Shown piece after piece: positions 8,853 to 18,675 of a DNA stretch of 64,000 nucleotides. The stretch covers positions 334,985-398,984 of the forward strand of contig WPHV01000006.1 of assembly GCA_009744235.1 (NCBI GenBank), given 5' to 3'. Origin of the DNA: Gillisella vitis (GTDB lineage Bacteria > Pseudomonadota > Alphaproteobacteria > Rhizobiales > Rhizobiaceae). Both the position numbers and the translations under genes were made by a program. The notes beneath the pieces are model-generated. The model saw only the letters and a list, made by a program, of their open reading frames with translations, had not been told where the DNA came from and did not search any database. Positions within the stretch are counted from its first letter, which is position 1. Each line of letters opens with the position of its first letter.

Positions 8853-9560
8853 TCAATCGGCGACCCCGAAAGCGGTCGTCGTATCGTCCTTCGGGCGCTC
8901 GCCTTCGGGCTGTGCGCCAGTGGCCATGTAATAGATGGTCTCGGCGATATTGGTGGCATGGTCGCCGATACGCTCGATATTCTTGGCGCAGAACAGCAGG
9001 TGCGTGCAGGTGGTGATGTTGCGCGGATCTTCCATCATATAGGTCAGCAATTCGCGAAACAGCGAGGTGTAGATCGCATCGATCTCCTCATCGCGGTCGC
9101 GGATCGACTTGGCCTTTTCCGCCGAGCGGGTGGTATAGACATCCAAGACTTCCTTGAGCTGGGTCATCGCCAGTTCCGAAAGATGCTCAATGCCACGGGC
9201 CAGCTTGCGCGGCACGCCAGTGCCCTGCACCGCCATCACCCGCTTGGCATTGTTTTTGCCGAGATCGCCGACACGCTCCAGATCCGAAGCGATCCTGAGC
9301 GCACCGATGATTTCGCGCAGATCGGCGGCCATGGGCTGACGTTTTGCAATGGTGACAATTGCCTTGTCACCCACTTCACGCTCGGCATTGTCCATGATCA
9401 CGTCGTCGGAGATCACCTTCTGGGCGAGGGCGGCATCGGAATTGACCAGGGCGCGAACGGATTCACCCACCATTTGCTCGGCCAGACCACCCATTTCCGA
9501 AATGCGGCGCATCAGATATTTCAGTTCCTCGTCAAAGGCGGTGTAGATATGCGCTGTCAT
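8853..9560 (-). CDS. phoU: Phosphate signalling protein PhoU
   Basis: Cytoplasmic regulator that links the Pst transporter to PhoR and restrains both signalling and phosphate uptake. 235 residues with the two three-helix PhoU repeats: the first around LAEQMVGESVRALVN, the second around KARSIRDRDEEID-like KAKSIRDRDEEID. The metal-binding acidic motifs E/DxxxD are visible in both halves (SDDVIMDNAE, RDRDEEIDAIY). It is 43 bases downstream of pstB on the same strand. Confidence 0.95.
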   Translation of the reverse strand: MTAHIYTAFDEELKYLMRRISEMGGLAEQMVGESVRALVNSDAALAQKVISDDVIMDNAEREVGDKAIVTIAKRQPMAADLREIIGALRIASDLERVGDLGKNNAKRVMAVQGTGVPRKLARGIEHLSELAMTQLKEVLDVYTTRSAEKAKSIRDRDEEIDAIYTSLFRELLTYMMEDPRNITTCTHLLFCAKNIERIGDHATNIAETIYYMATGAQPEGERPKDDTTTAFGVAD

Positions 9561-9603
9561 GTTCTGATCCTTTAAAAAGATGCATTTTCAATCAACCGTC
9601 GGA

Positions 9604-10419
9604 TCAGCCGAACCGGCCCATGATATAGTCCTGGGTCCGCTGGTCGTCCGGGTTGGTGAACATCTTGTCGGTATCGTTTTCCTCGACCAGCTGGCCGAGA
9701 TGGAACATCGCCGTGCGTTGGGACACGCGGGCGGCCTGCTGCATCGAATGCGTGACGATGACGATGGTGAAATTGGCCCGCAATTCGTGGATCAGCTCTT
9801 CCACCTTGGCCGTTGCAATCGGGTCCAGGGCCGAGCAGGGCTCGTCCATCAGGATGACTTCGGGGCTGACGGCAATGGCGCGGGCAATGCACAGACGTTG
9901 CTGCTGACCGCCGGACAGGCCCGTTCCCGGCTCCTGAAGGCGATCCTTTGCTTCGTTCCAAAGACCGGCGCGCTGAAGGCTCTTTTCAACGATCTGGTCC
10001 ATGTCCGCCTTGTTGCGGGCCAGACCATGGATGCGCGGGCCGTAGGCAATGTTTTCGTAGATCGACTTGGGGAAAGGGTTCGGCTTCTGGAACACCATGC
10101 CGACGCGGGCGCGAAGTTCCACCACGTCGATGGACGGATCGTAGATATCCATATTATCGAGAGTGATGAGGCCGGTGACCCGGCAATGATCGATGGTGTC
10201 GTTCATGCGGTTCAATGTCCGCAAGAAAGTAGACTTGCCGCAACCCGAAGGACCGATCAGCGCCGTGACGGTATTTTCGCGGACATTCAGGTTCACGTCG
10301 AACAGGGCGCGTTTTTCGCCGTAGTAAACGGACACATCCTTGCCGACCATCTTGGTGTTCACTTCGGTCATCTTCTGATCCAAGGCCTTTTCAACTGCTG
10401 CTTCAGACATCATGTTCAT
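9604..10419 (-). CDS. pstB: Phosphate ABC transporter ATP-binding protein PstB
   Basis: ATPase of the PstSCAB high-affinity phosphate importer. 271 residues. Walker [11 protein letters not shown], the Q-loop near [13 protein letters not shown], the ABC signature [10 protein letters not shown] and Walker [14 protein letters not shown] are intact, with the switch histidine in IVTHSMQQA. The N-terminal start is either 10419 or 10410. It lies between pstA and phoU as in other rhizobia. Confidence 0.97.
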   Translation of the reverse strand: MNMMSEAAVEKALDQKMTEVNTKMVGKDVSVYYGEKRALFDVNLNVRENTVTALIGPSGCGKSTFLRTLNRMNDTIDHCRVTGLITLDNMDIYDPSIDVVELRARVGMVFQKPNPFPKSIYENIAYGPRIHGLARNKADMDQIVEKSLQRAGLWNEAKDRLQEPGTGLSGGQQQRLCIARAIAVSPEVILMDEPCSALDPIATAKVEELIHELRANFTIVIVTHSMQQAARVSQRTAMFHLGQLVEENDTDKMFTNPDDQRTQDYIMGRFG

Positions 10420-10516
10420 GTTCTTAACCCTCCGGCCTGTCTTTTCGCAATCGCTTGACGTAGGCCCGATGAACTTTCCTGGACGTCATCGCCCAGGACC
10501 ATGCTCCGGCTGGTTT

Positions 10517-11854
10517 CTACCACCGCCGCTCAAACCGCCTGCGCAGCAGGATGGCACCGACATTCATGATCAGCAGGAAGATCAGCAGAATGATAATGGC
10601 ACCGGACGTCCGCTCTACGAAAGCGCGTTCAGCTTCATTGGCCCACATATAGATCTGTACCGGCAGTGCCGTCGACGGATCGAGCGGCGTGCCCGGATAA
10701 TCCGCCACGAAAGCCACCATGCCGATCAGAAGCAGTGGCGCGGTCTCGCCCAGCGCATGGGCAAGGCCGATAATCGTGCCGGTCAACACGCCAGGCATGG
10801 CCAGCGGCAACACATGGTGGAAGACCGTCTGCATCTTGGACGCACCCAGACCCAGTGCCGCAGCGCGGATCGACGGAGGCACGGCTTTCAATGCTGCGCG
10901 GGTGGCGATGATGATCGTCGGCAGGGTCATCAGGGTGAGCACCAGTCCGCCGACCAGCGAGGCCGAGCGCGGCAGACCGGCAAAGTTGATGAACACCGCC
11001 AGGCCCAGTAGGCCGAAGACGATAGAGGGAACGGCTGCGAGATTGTTGATATTGACCTCGATCAGGTCGGTCCAACGGTTCTTCGGGGCAAATTCCTCAA
11101 GATAGATCGAGGTTGCCACGCCGATCGGCAGAGCCAGGATCAACACGGTCAGCATCATATAGGCAGTACCGATCAAGGCCACGCCAACGCCTGCGGCTTC
11201 CGGGCGGCTGGATGCGCCGTTGACGAAAATACCGGTATTGAAGGACTTGGCCAACGCGCCGCTTTCAGCCAGCGCATTCATCCAGCCGATCTGCTGGTCG
11301 GAAATCTTTCGGCTGCTTTCATCGACCGTCAGGTCGAATTGTCCTTTGAAGGCCGTGTCGACCGTGGCACTGGCCAGGACCGAGACCGGAACCGTCTTGC
11401 CGATGATCGATGGATCGGCAACAACCATGTTGCGCAATTGGACGCGGACATTGTCGGAGACCATCTCGGTCAATTGCTTCATTGCCGGACGATTGGATGT
11501 ATCGATCTTAAGTTTTGCTGCCAACGCATTGCGCACCAGAACCGGATAATTGGCCGCAACCAAAACATCGGGGTTGGTAGCGCGCTGGTTGCTCGGATCG
11601 ATCAGCTTTTCGCTGAACTCAACCGGCACGGTGATCGTTGTCTGCAAGAAGGCCGTGTAGCCTTTGGAAACCACGGAAGTGAGCAGCAGCAGCAAGAACA
11701 GCAAACCGAAGCTGATGGCGACAATGCCATAGGCCCGGAAACGGCGCTCGGCGGCATAGCGGCGCTTGATGCCGATGTCCCGACGAGGGCGTGATACAGG
11801 GGCAAGGGCGCCAGCGCCGTGGCCTGCCGCAGCGGGGGAGAGGGTCTCGCTCAT
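10517..11854 (-). CDS. pstA: Phosphate ABC transporter permease PstA
   Basis: Inner-membrane permease subunit. 445 residues, longer than enterobacterial PstA because of an N-terminal cytoplasmic stretch and a large periplasmic insert after the first membrane helix (residues about 65-220), a form seen in rhizobia. The C-terminal half holds the usual five helices and the EAA coupling loop around RAAALGLGASKMQTVFHHV. The start overlaps the pstC stop by four bases, indicating translational coupling. Confidence 0.95.
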   Translation of the reverse strand: MSETLSPAAAGHGAGALAPVSRPRRDIGIKRRYAAERRFRAYGIVAISFGLLFLLLLLTSVVSKGYTAFLQTTITVPVEFSEKLIDPSNQRATNPDVLVAANYPVLVRNALAAKLKIDTSNRPAMKQLTEMVSDNVRVQLRNMVVADPSIIGKTVPVSVLASATVDTAFKGQFDLTVDESSRKISDQQIGWMNALAESGALAKSFNTGIFVNGASSRPEAAGVGVALIGTAYMMLTVLILALPIGVATSIYLEEFAPKNRWTDLIEVNINNLAAVPSIVFGLLGLAVFINFAGLPRSASLVGGLVLTLMTLPTIIIATRAALKAVPPSIRAAALGLGASKMQTVFHHVLPLAMPGVLTGTIIGLAHALGETAPLLLIGMVAFVADYPGTPLDPSTALPVQIYMWANEAERAFVERTSGAIIILLIFLLIMNVGAILLRRRFERRW

Positions 11855-13338
11855 TCGTACTGCTCCCGGTATTTGCGCACGATGTAAAGCGCATAGATAT
11901 TAAGGCAAAGCGTGATGGCAAACAGGGTGATACCCAGGGCGAAGGCCACCAGCGTTTGCGGCGAGGTGAATTCAAGGTCGCCGGTCAACTGGTTGACGAT
12001 CTTGACGGTGACCGTTGTCATCGGCTCGAAAGGATTAAGCTGGATACGTGCTGCAACGCCTGCGGCCAGCACCACGATCATGGTTTCGCCGATGGCGCGC
12101 GAGGCCGTCATCAGCAAGGCGCCGACAATGCCGGGAAGAGCGGCTGGCAGGATCACCCGCTTGACTGTTTCCGACCGTGTGGCACCCAGACCGAGTGAAC
12201 CGTCGCGAAGCGAGCGCGGCACGGCGGTGATGATGTCGTCTGACAGGGAGGAGACGTAAGGGATCAACATGATCCCCATGACGAAGCCTGCCGTCAGAAC
12301 GCTTTGTGCCTGAATGAAGCTGGCGAAATCGCCGGTGGCGATGCCATTGATCTTGGCGGAGATATCACGCAGGAACGGACCGACCGAGGTCAGCGCGAAG
12401 AAGCCGTAGACGATGGTCGGAATGCCCGCCAGCACTTCCAGCAGCGGCTTGGTGATGGCGCGCAACCGTGGCGAGGCATATTCGGCCATGTAGATGGCAG
12501 CAAACAGACCGACGGGTACGGCAAACAGCATGGCGACAATGCCGATATAGAGCGTGCCGAGCAGAAGCGGTATCAATCCGAACTGGCCGCCGGTATCTGT
12601 GGCGCCAGCGGCAGCAAACCGGGGATCCCAGACCGTCCCGAAGAAGAACCGCCAGGCCGGAACCTCCCGGAAGAAGTGGGTGGCTTCCGTCAGCATCGAC
12701 ATGATGATGCCGACTGTCGTCAAGATGGCGATGGAAGAGCAGATGACCAAGGCCGCCTGAATGGCTTGCTCCACCCGGTTGCGGGCGCGAAAGCGTGGCG
12801 CGATCAACCGAAGCCCGAACAGGGCGCCTGCGAGCGAGGTGGCGATTACCACGATGGTCAGCGCCAGATCGTTGATGGCGCGCATGCCGTTCAAGGCCTC
12901 CGCCGCCACGATCATGTAGGGCTCAGGCTCGCCGGCCAGCGGTACGCCTTGTTCGGCCAGCATTGTGCGGGCAGTCGTGGCATCTGCGCTTTTCAACTTG
13001 GCCAATTGGTCGTCGTCAAGGCTCTTCAGGCCGCGAGCGATCGCACCGATGGTGCCGTAATTGAGGTTCTGGGTAGCTCCGGCCTGTGCTTTGACCGCAT
13101 CGGGCATCGCATCGCGTACACGCGTTTCGATCAGCGATGGCGCAATCGCCATCCAGAGACCCAGCACCAGTAAGGCGGGTACAACTGCCAGAATAGAAAC
13201 GAAACTGCCATGATAGCCATAGCGGGAATGCAGGGCAGACGCACGGCCTTGCGCAAGCGACTGCGCCCGTGACGAGCCCAGCAGGTAGCCGATGATCCCG
13301 ATAGCAATGACGATAAAAATTAGGATTGACGTACTCAT
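11851..13338 (-). CDS. pstC: Phosphate ABC transporter permease PstC
   Basis: Partner permease of PstA. 495 residues from ATG 13338 (MSTSILIFIVIAIG), chosen because a purine-rich GGGGATGG sits just upstream and the preceding frame is not protein-like. It has an N-terminal helix, a long periplasmic segment (about residues 75-150) and a C-terminal permease core with the EAA motif near RDGSLGLGATRSETVKRV. It follows pstS after 127 bases that include a very stable hairpin, likely to keep pstS mRNA in excess. Confidence 0.95.
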   Translation of the reverse strand: MSTSILIFIVIAIGIIGYLLGSSRAQSLAQGRASALHSRYGYHGSFVSILAVVPALLVLGLWMAIAPSLIETRVRDAMPDAVKAQAGATQNLNYGTIGAIARGLKSLDDDQLAKLKSADATTARTMLAEQGVPLAGEPEPYMIVAAEALNGMRAINDLALTIVVIATSLAGALFGLRLIAPRFRARNRVEQAIQAALVICSSIAILTTVGIIMSMLTEATHFFREVPAWRFFFGTVWDPRFAAAGATDTGGQFGLIPLLLGTLYIGIVAMLFAVPVGLFAAIYMAEYASPRLRAITKPLLEVLAGIPTIVYGFFALTSVGPFLRDISAKINGIATGDFASFIQAQSVLTAGFVMGIMLIPYVSSLSDDIITAVPRSLRDGSLGLGATRSETVKRVILPAALPGIVGALLMTASRAIGETMIVVLAAGVAARIQLNPFEPMTTVTVKIVNQLTGDLEFTSPQTLVAFALGITLFAITLCLNIYALYIVRKYREQYE

Positions 13339-13429
13339 TCTACCATCCCCGGCCTCTCCACGCCCTGCCGCCAAGGGCTGGGCCGCATGTTACGTCATCA
13401 ATAAATATCAACCGCAACATCATGATGAG

Positions 13430-13456
13430 ACTGGCGCGGACACTGTCCGCGCCAGT
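13430..13456. repeat. Stable hairpin between pstS and pstC
   Basis: ACTGGCGCGGACA and TGTCCGCGCCAGT form a perfect 13-bp GC-rich stem around one base. No U-run follows in the pst direction, so partial termination or protection of the pstS 3' end is more likely than full termination. Confidence 0.75.
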
Positions 13457-13465
13457 TTCAATGTT

Positions 13466-14491
13466 TTATTTGCCAGCGGTGAACTTGGCGCGGAACTCTT
13501 CGCGCTCCTTGTCGGGAGCCGGAACCAGGCCGTAATTGGCCAGCGGGCCGTCAGGGCCGATCATCTGCTCGGACAGGAAGAAGTCGACATATTCCTTCAT
13601 GCCAGGGATAACGCCGAGATGCGCCTTCTTGACGTAGAAGAACAGCGGACGCGAAACCGGGTATTTGCCGGTGGCAACGGTTTCAACCGAAGGCTTGACG
13701 CCGGAAACGGTGGCGACCTTCAGCTTGTCGGCATTGTTTTCGTAGAAGGACAGGCCAAACACGCCAATGGCGGTCTTGTTGGCGGCGATGCGGGCCAGCG
13801 TTTCGCTGTAATCGCCATCGATATCGACAGCCTTGCCATCCTTACGCACGGCGATGCACTTCTTAGGGGCATCCTTTTCGCCGATGGCAGCCTTGATCAC
13901 ATCAAGAGCGCCGGCGTCCTTGCAGCCCTGCTGGAGGACGTTGACTTCGAACACTTCGCGCGTGCCGTGCTTTTCGCCCGGAATGAACGCCATGATGTCG
14001 GTGTCGGGCAGGCTCTTGTTGACTTCCGACCACTTCTTGTAGGGGTTGGGAACAAGCTTGCCATCAACCACGACTTCAGCAGCCAGACCCTTGTAAAGGT
14101 CGGTCGGCACCAGGGCGAGGTCCTTGTTGGAGCTATCGACGGCGAAAACGATGCCGTCATAGCCGAACTTGACTTCCTGGATGTCGGTCACGCCAGCTGC
14201 CTTGCAGGCTTCGGCTTCAGACTTGTTGATCGGACGCGATGCATTGGCGATATCGATGGTTTCTGGACCAACGCCCTTGCAGAATTCCTTCAGCCCAGCG
14301 CCAGTGCCGCCGGATTCAACGACCGGGGTCTTGAACTTGGTAAAGGTCTCACCAAAGGTTTCAGCAACGATCTTGGCATAAGGAAGAACGGTGGAGGAAC
14401 CAGCGATCTGGACCTGATCACGCGCAGCGGCGGCGCCAGCAAAGGCGACTGAGGCGACCAGAGCCGCTACGGACAGTTTCAGCATATTCAT
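13466..14491 (-). CDS. pstS: Periplasmic phosphate-binding protein PstS
   Basis: High-affinity phosphate receptor of the Pst importer. 341 residues with a clear Sec signal peptide (MNMLKLSVAALVASVAFAGAAAA). The mature protein begins RDQVQIAGSSTVLPY, where the GSSTV turn contacts phosphate; a second contact region is ESGGTGAGLKEFC. Start ATG at 14491 has GGGAGAG upstream. A three-unit Pho box lies about 105-135 bases upstream, so this is the PhoB-controlled head of pstSCAB-phoU. Confidence 0.97.
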   Translation of the reverse strand: MNMLKLSVAALVASVAFAGAAAARDQVQIAGSSTVLPYAKIVAETFGETFTKFKTPVVESGGTGAGLKEFCKGVGPETIDIANASRPINKSEAEACKAAGVTDIQEVKFGYDGIVFAVDSSNKDLALVPTDLYKGLAAEVVVDGKLVPNPYKKWSEVNKSLPDTDIMAFIPGEKHGTREVFEVNVLQQGCKDAGALDVIKAAIGEKDAPKKCIAVRKDGKAVDIDGDYSETLARIAANKTAIGVFGLSFYENNADKLKVATVSGVKPSVETVATGKYPVSRPLFFYVKKAHLGVIPGMKEYVDFFLSEQMIGPDGPLANYGLVPAPDKEREEFRAKFTAGK

Positions 14492-14595
14492 TTATCTCTC
14501 CCGAGAATGAGCTTTCGTGTGGGATGCAAGCGTCTGTCGCTTACAATCGCCGTGCTCCGGCGGCTTGTTCTTAAGCCCCGTCAGGCTTTGCTTTT

Positions 14596-14624
14596 ATGTC
14601 AGTTAGGTGAAACATTTGTGACAG
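14596..14624 (-). promoter_or_regulatory. Three-unit Pho box upstream of pstS
   Basis: On the minus strand the 7-base units CTGTCAC, GTTTCAC and CTGACAT follow one another with 4-base spacers (AAAT, CTAA), an exact 11-base period. The PhoB consensus unit is CTGTCAT with a 4-base spacer. Confidence 0.8.
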
Positions 14625-14684
14625 TTCAACCGATTGATATATATAGATAAATATTATGGTGGCCGGGAAGAGGCATTATATCTG

Positions 14685-15944
14685 TCAAAATCGGACGGTA
14701 AAATCGGTCCCCTGGCCCAGTTCCGATCGGATGATCAGCCGTGCCCGGTGGCGGGTCAGGATATGCTTGACGATGGCAAGCCCCAATCCGGTCCCTTTTT
14801 TTGAGCGGCTATCGGCAACACTGACACGGTAAAAGCGTTCCGTCAGGCGCGGTACATCTTCGGCGGGCACGCCTGGCCCCTTGTCCACCACGCTGACTTC
14901 CACGCCGCTCGCCTTCTGGCGGAGAAAGACATCCACCTGCTTGCCTTCCTGGCCATATTTGCAGGCATTTTCGATCAGGTTTTCGAACACCTGGATCAGT
15001 TCGTCGCGGTCGCCGGTGACCTCGACGCTCTCTTGCGGCATATGCAGGCGCAGGTCCACATCCAACTCGGCGGCGAGTGGGGTCAAGCTGTCACGCACAT
15101 GGGCCAGAACAGGCTGGAGCGCCACTTTCTGGTCGGGTGCCAGATGGGCTTTCAACTCCAGCCGGGAGAGGGACAGAAGATCGTCCACCAATCGGCTCAT
15201 CCGGTTGGCCTGATCCAGCATGATGCCCAGAAAACGCTCCTGCGCCTTCAGGTCGTTGCGGGCTGGGCCCAGCAGGGTCTCGATGAAACCGCGCAAGGAG
15301 GCAAGCGGCGTGCGCAGTTCGTGGCTGGCATTGGCGACGAAATCCGAACGCATTCTGTCGATGCGGCGCAGTTCCGAAATATCGCGAAACGTCATGACGA
15401 AAAGAGCTGAATCCCTCTTCAGCTGCGGCAGGGACAGGGGCGCGACCCGCACCGCGAAGACCCGCTCGGAGGGCAGTACCTCGGAATGTTCGATCTGGTT
15501 GGGCAAGCCATTGCCAACGGTCTCGCGCACCATGTCGAGAATGCCGGGCGACCGCCAGCGGGCGGAAATATGCATGCCGGTTTCCAGTTTGCCAAAGGCC
15601 TTTTCGGCGGCGCCGTTCTGGAAGACGACGCCTCCATCCGAGCCGAAAACCACGCAGGGCAGGTCGATGGCCGCGATTGTCGCCTGCACAAGTCCCTCGA
15701 CTTCCTCGCCATGCGGCAAGACGGGCGAGGGCGCCACGGGCAAATGCACTGGCGGATCTTTGTCCTCGGTGCCTTTATAGAGCAGGATGACGATCAGCGA
15801 AAACAGCAGCAAGACGACGCCGAACTCGCTATCGGCACCGGCCAGCACGGCTGAGCCGGAGACGAGGATTGTCATTAGGATAAAATCCCAACGGTCGCGC
15901 AATCGCTCGCCAAAGCGCCGCCAGGATGGAAATAACTGCTTCAA
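14685..15944 (-). CDS. phoR: Phosphate regulon sensor histidine kinase PhoR
   Basis: Membrane sensor kinase for PhoB. 419 residues. One or two hydrophobic segments lie near the N terminus (ILMTILVSGSAVLAGA and VVLLLFSLIVILLY), followed by a PAS domain (about 85-190), the dimerisation domain with the phospho-accepting His in NASHELRTPLASL, and an ATPase domain with the N-box ENLIENACKYG and G-boxes DKGPGVPAED and GTGLGLAIVKH. It lies upstream of pstS on the same strand; a Pho-box-like pair at 16126-16143 may control it. Confidence 0.95.
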   Translation of the reverse strand: MKQLFPSWRRFGERLRDRWDFILMTILVSGSAVLAGADSEFGVVLLLFSLIVILLYKGTEDKDPPVHLPVAPSPVLPHGEEVEGLVQATIAAIDLPCVVFGSDGGVVFQNGAAEKAFGKLETGMHISARWRSPGILDMVRETVGNGLPNQIEHSEVLPSERVFAVRVAPLSLPQLKRDSALFVMTFRDISELRRIDRMRSDFVANASHELRTPLASLRGFIETLLGPARNDLKAQERFLGIMLDQANRMSRLVDDLLSLSRLELKAHLAPDQKVALQPVLAHVRDSLTPLAAELDVDLRLHMPQESVEVTGDRDELIQVFENLIENACKYGQEGKQVDVFLRQKASGVEVSVVDKGPGVPAEDVPRLTERFYRVSVADSRSKKGTGLGLAIVKHILTRHRARLIIRSELGQGTDFTVRF

Positions 15945-16125
15945 TGAAAACCTCCGGCGGCGGTTTGGGTGGGCTGGAGAGATAGCCTATTCCTGTTGCA
16001 TGACAGGATTTTACCGCCTACGCACGAACGAATGTCAACGCACGGGCGGGAACGAAGCGTCGCACTCCCACGTTTCGAACAGGTTGTTGAAGAATTTGAC
16101 AGTTTCATGGTCAATATACTCAAAT

Positions 16126-16143
16126 CAGACAGTGCGGCGACAG
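16126..16143 (-). promoter_or_regulatory. Possible Pho box in the phoR promoter region
   Basis: On the minus strand CTGTCGC and CTGTCTG are separated by CGCA, giving the 11-base period of a Pho box; each matches CTGTCAT at five of seven positions. It is about 180 bases upstream of phoR and only 11 bases before the ppk2 start, so phoR is the more likely target. Confidence 0.5.
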
Positions 16144-16153
16144 GGAGAATGGA

Positions 16154-17038
16154 ATGGATGACGAGCAGCAGGCAGGCAGTCGCGGCGTAACTTTGCGGAT
16201 CAGGGGTGAATTGCGCGCCTTTGATATCGACGATCCGGTTCTACCGGATTGGGTTGAAAAGGAGGCGCTGAGCTCTGGCGGTCATCCCTATGACAAGAAG
16301 TTGAAACGAGAGGTCTATGAGGAGGAGTTGAAGAAACTCCAGATCGAACTGGTCAAGGTGCAATTCTGGCTGCAATCGACCCGTAAACGCGTGATGGCCC
16401 TGTTCGAGGGGCGGGATGCGGCTGGCAAGGGCGGCACCATCCACTCCATTCTTGAATATATGAATCCCCGCTCTGTCCATAACGTCGCTTTGACCAAGCC
16501 GTCAGAAACCGAACTCGGTCAATGGTATTTTCAACGCTATATCACCCATTTCCCTGGTGGTGGCGACATGTCGCTGTTCGATAGATCCTGGTATAATCGT
16601 GCTGTGGTCGAGCCGGTCATGGGCTTTTGCACGCCCGACCAATACGAGCATTTTCTGGAGCAGGCGCCACGGTTTGAAAAGCTGATCCGGCAGGAGGGGA
16701 TTTATTTCTTCAAATTCTGGCTCGATATCGGCCAGGAAATGCAGATCAAACGCTTTCACGACCGCCGTCACGATCCGTTGAAGGTCTGGAAACTATCGCC
16801 CATGGACATTGCCGCCTTGGATAAATGGGGCGACTATACCGAAAAACGCGACCGGATGCTGAAGGAAACCCATACCAAGCATGCCCCCTGGGTTGTGGCC
16901 AAGGCCAATGACAAGCGTCGCGCTCATCTCAACGTCATAAGGCATATGCTGCTTTCCCTTGACTATGAGGGCCGCGACATAAAGGCGATCGGCGAGATCG
17001 ACAAAAAGATCGTCGCAGAGGCGCCGGATATGCTCTGA
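16154..17038 (+). CDS. ppk2: Polyphosphate kinase 2 (PPK2 family)
   Basis: Uses polyphosphate to phosphorylate nucleoside diphosphates or monophosphates. 294 residues, one PPK2 domain. Walker A is [12 protein letters not shown] near residue 90, Walker B/lid features are in [17 protein letters not shown], and the C-terminal ERDRM-like segment [14 protein letters not shown] is typical. A GGGAG site precedes ATG 16154. It is divergent from phoR, which fits a role in phosphate storage; PPK2 subclass (GDP or ADP preference) cannot be told by eye. Confidence 0.92.
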   Translation: MDDEQQAGSRGVTLRIRGELRAFDIDDPVLPDWVEKEALSSGGHPYDKKLKREVYEEELKKLQIELVKVQFWLQSTRKRVMALFEGRDAAGKGGTIHSILEYMNPRSVHNVALTKPSETELGQWYFQRYITHFPGGGDMSLFDRSWYNRAVVEPVMGFCTPDQYEHFLEQAPRFEKLIRQEGIYFFKFWLDIGQEMQIKRFHDRRHDPLKVWKLSPMDIAALDKWGDYTEKRDRMLKETHTKHAPWVVAKANDKRRAHLNVIRHMLLSLDYEGRDIKAIGEIDKKIVAEAPDML

Positions 17039-17090
17039 CGACGGACGGTGTCCGAAGGGTGTTTTAAAGCAGACACTCAGCAGATTTGAC

Positions 17091-17140
17091 CTGCGACAGT
17101 ATCTTTTCAGGTTCCAGTTGAGGAAACGATACTGTCGCAG
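17091..17140. repeat. Long-loop inverted repeat at the ppk2 / membrane-protein convergence
   Basis: CTGCGACAGTATC (17091-17103) and GATACTGTCGCAG (17128-17140) are perfect 13-bp arms around a 24-base loop. It ends three bases from the stop of the minus-strand gene. No T-run is present, but it may end or separate the two convergent transcripts. Confidence 0.6.
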
Positions 17141-17143
17141 CGA

Positions 17144-18421
17144 TCACTTGCCGGGAAGAACACGCACAGCATAAAGATTGATGCCGTTGCCCTGGCCGCT
17201 GATATCGGCATTGATCAGAAGCTGCCCAGGCGCATTGGGAGCGATGCCATTTGGCAGGTTCACCCGAAACAGCAGGTCGGCTTTTTCGGGATTGGCTGTG
17301 AAGCGGTGACGGGCGCAGTCGCCCAGACGATCGAATGCACAGCTCAGCGAAAACTGAACCGGCTTTTCACCAAAGGACTGCACCGTCAGGGCGATGGTCG
17401 AAGTTCCTCCAGCCATTTGCCGCAACAGATCCGGTGAAATCTCGATTGCGGCCGTCCCATCCATGTCGGTGCTGCGTGAAACGATATGGACAGCCTGGCC
17501 ATCACTGGCGCCAATCAAATCCACCGTGGCGTTTGGCCGCGCCTTGATTTTCGAGGCATCGCCGGGCTGGAAGGCCTCTATCCAATCATTGGAAAATCCA
17601 CGTTGCGGATCGATGGTCTTTGGCTCGTTTGCCGCTTCGCCGCCGGATTGATCGGTGGGCTGGTCGCCGTTGAAGTCTTCCGACGACACAGTCGGCGTCG
17701 GGGATGGCGCGCCCGTTTGCCGCTGGTCAGGAGACAGCAACAGGCCGGTGGAATAGACCCACCAGGCCGCAATGCCGATGGAAGACAGGAGGGTGACGGA
17801 AATCAGCAGGCGCGACAGCACGCCCCGGCGGCGGCGTGGCTTTGCAACGGGCTCCGCCCGCATGCCACGGACAGGCTCTTCGTCATACTCGTCTTCCGCG
17901 TTGCCTTGCTCTGCGACCTCTGGCCGTGCCGAAAACGAAGCAAAACTCGACATGCCCGCCGGATCCGCCCGGTCATGCCGTTCGGCTCGTACATCATCGA
18001 GATCAAGGCTTGGTTCGGCAGGCCGCCCGTGATCCCGGTCGACGCCGAAGGACAGCGAGGCTGAATCATCGCCCGGAGCGTTCGCATCGGCTGAGACCGA
18101 TGGCGCGGGACCTCTTGGCGGAGTTGATGTCGAGAGAGGTGGCGAAGCCGGAGCGCGTGACACAGGCTCAACTGCGGCTTCGGCTTTCAGCCGTGCCCGC
18201 TCCTGCTGCTCGATCGCATGAATGGTTGCTTCCAGACGGTGCCGCTGCTCGGCCACGGTCTCCGGATCGTTGACATTCTGCTTCTTGAGACCCGCTTCCA
18301 GAGCCTGGCGCGCAGACTGGTAAATTCTGGCCCGAACTTCAGCCCGCGATCGCTCCGACCGGTCGAGGGCGCTTCTGATGGCCGTTTCCAATCCGCTCAC
18401 GCGAGACCTTTCCACATTCAT
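17144..18421 (-). CDS. Conserved single-pass membrane protein of unknown function
   Basis: About 425 residues from ATG 18421 (MNVERSRVSG); the frame continues upstream to a TTG at 18484, and neither has a clear ribosome site. Residues 1-95 are charged and probably helical or coiled coil (ALDRSERSRAEVRARIYQSA). A Pro/Ser/Asp-rich linker follows, then a basic patch KPRRRRGVLSRLL and a single membrane helix (about LLISVTLLSSIGIAAWWVY). The roughly 190-residue C-terminal part is outside the membrane and ends in a predicted beta-rich domain. I do not recognise the family function. It converges with ppk2. Confidence 0.75.
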   Translation of the reverse strand: MNVERSRVSGLETAIRSALDRSERSRAEVRARIYQSARQALEAGLKKQNVNDPETVAEQRHRLEATIHAIEQQERARLKAEAAVEPVSRAPASPPLSTSTPPRGPAPSVSADANAPGDDSASLSFGVDRDHGRPAEPSLDLDDVRAERHDRADPAGMSSFASFSARPEVAEQGNAEDEYDEEPVRGMRAEPVAKPRRRRGVLSRLLISVTLLSSIGIAAWWVYSTGLLLSPDQRQTGAPSPTPTVSSEDFNGDQPTDQSGGEAANEPKTIDPQRGFSNDWIEAFQPGDASKIKARPNATVDLIGASDGQAVHIVSRSTDMDGTAAIEISPDLLRQMAGGTSTIALTVQSFGEKPVQFSLSCAFDRLGDCARHRFTANPEKADLLFRVNLPNGIAPNAPGQLLINADISGQGNGINLYAVRVLPGK

Positions 18422-18675
18422 GGCCCGCGACGAAATGTATCGGGCATTCTTCTTCCCTTGAATCGGTAATCGGAGACTAGGCAAACCGCAAGCCCGCAGC
18501 CCATCCCCCGACAGATCGATAGTGGAAAAACATCATTATAAAGCCCAGCGAGCCGCTCGCGACGGTTCTGGTTCCAGTTCGGTCCACCCTTTCAGCCGGA
18601 TACACATCGCCGTCTTCTCAGCGCAGCGGGCAGCGTTGCCTGCTCTTTTCAACCGGCGACAGGTCTGCTAACCTT

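Noticed and set aside
16098-16120. Plus-strand Pho box for ppk2 (GTTTCAT followed by GGTC)
   Set aside because: The second half-site AATATAC does not match; only one unit is present.
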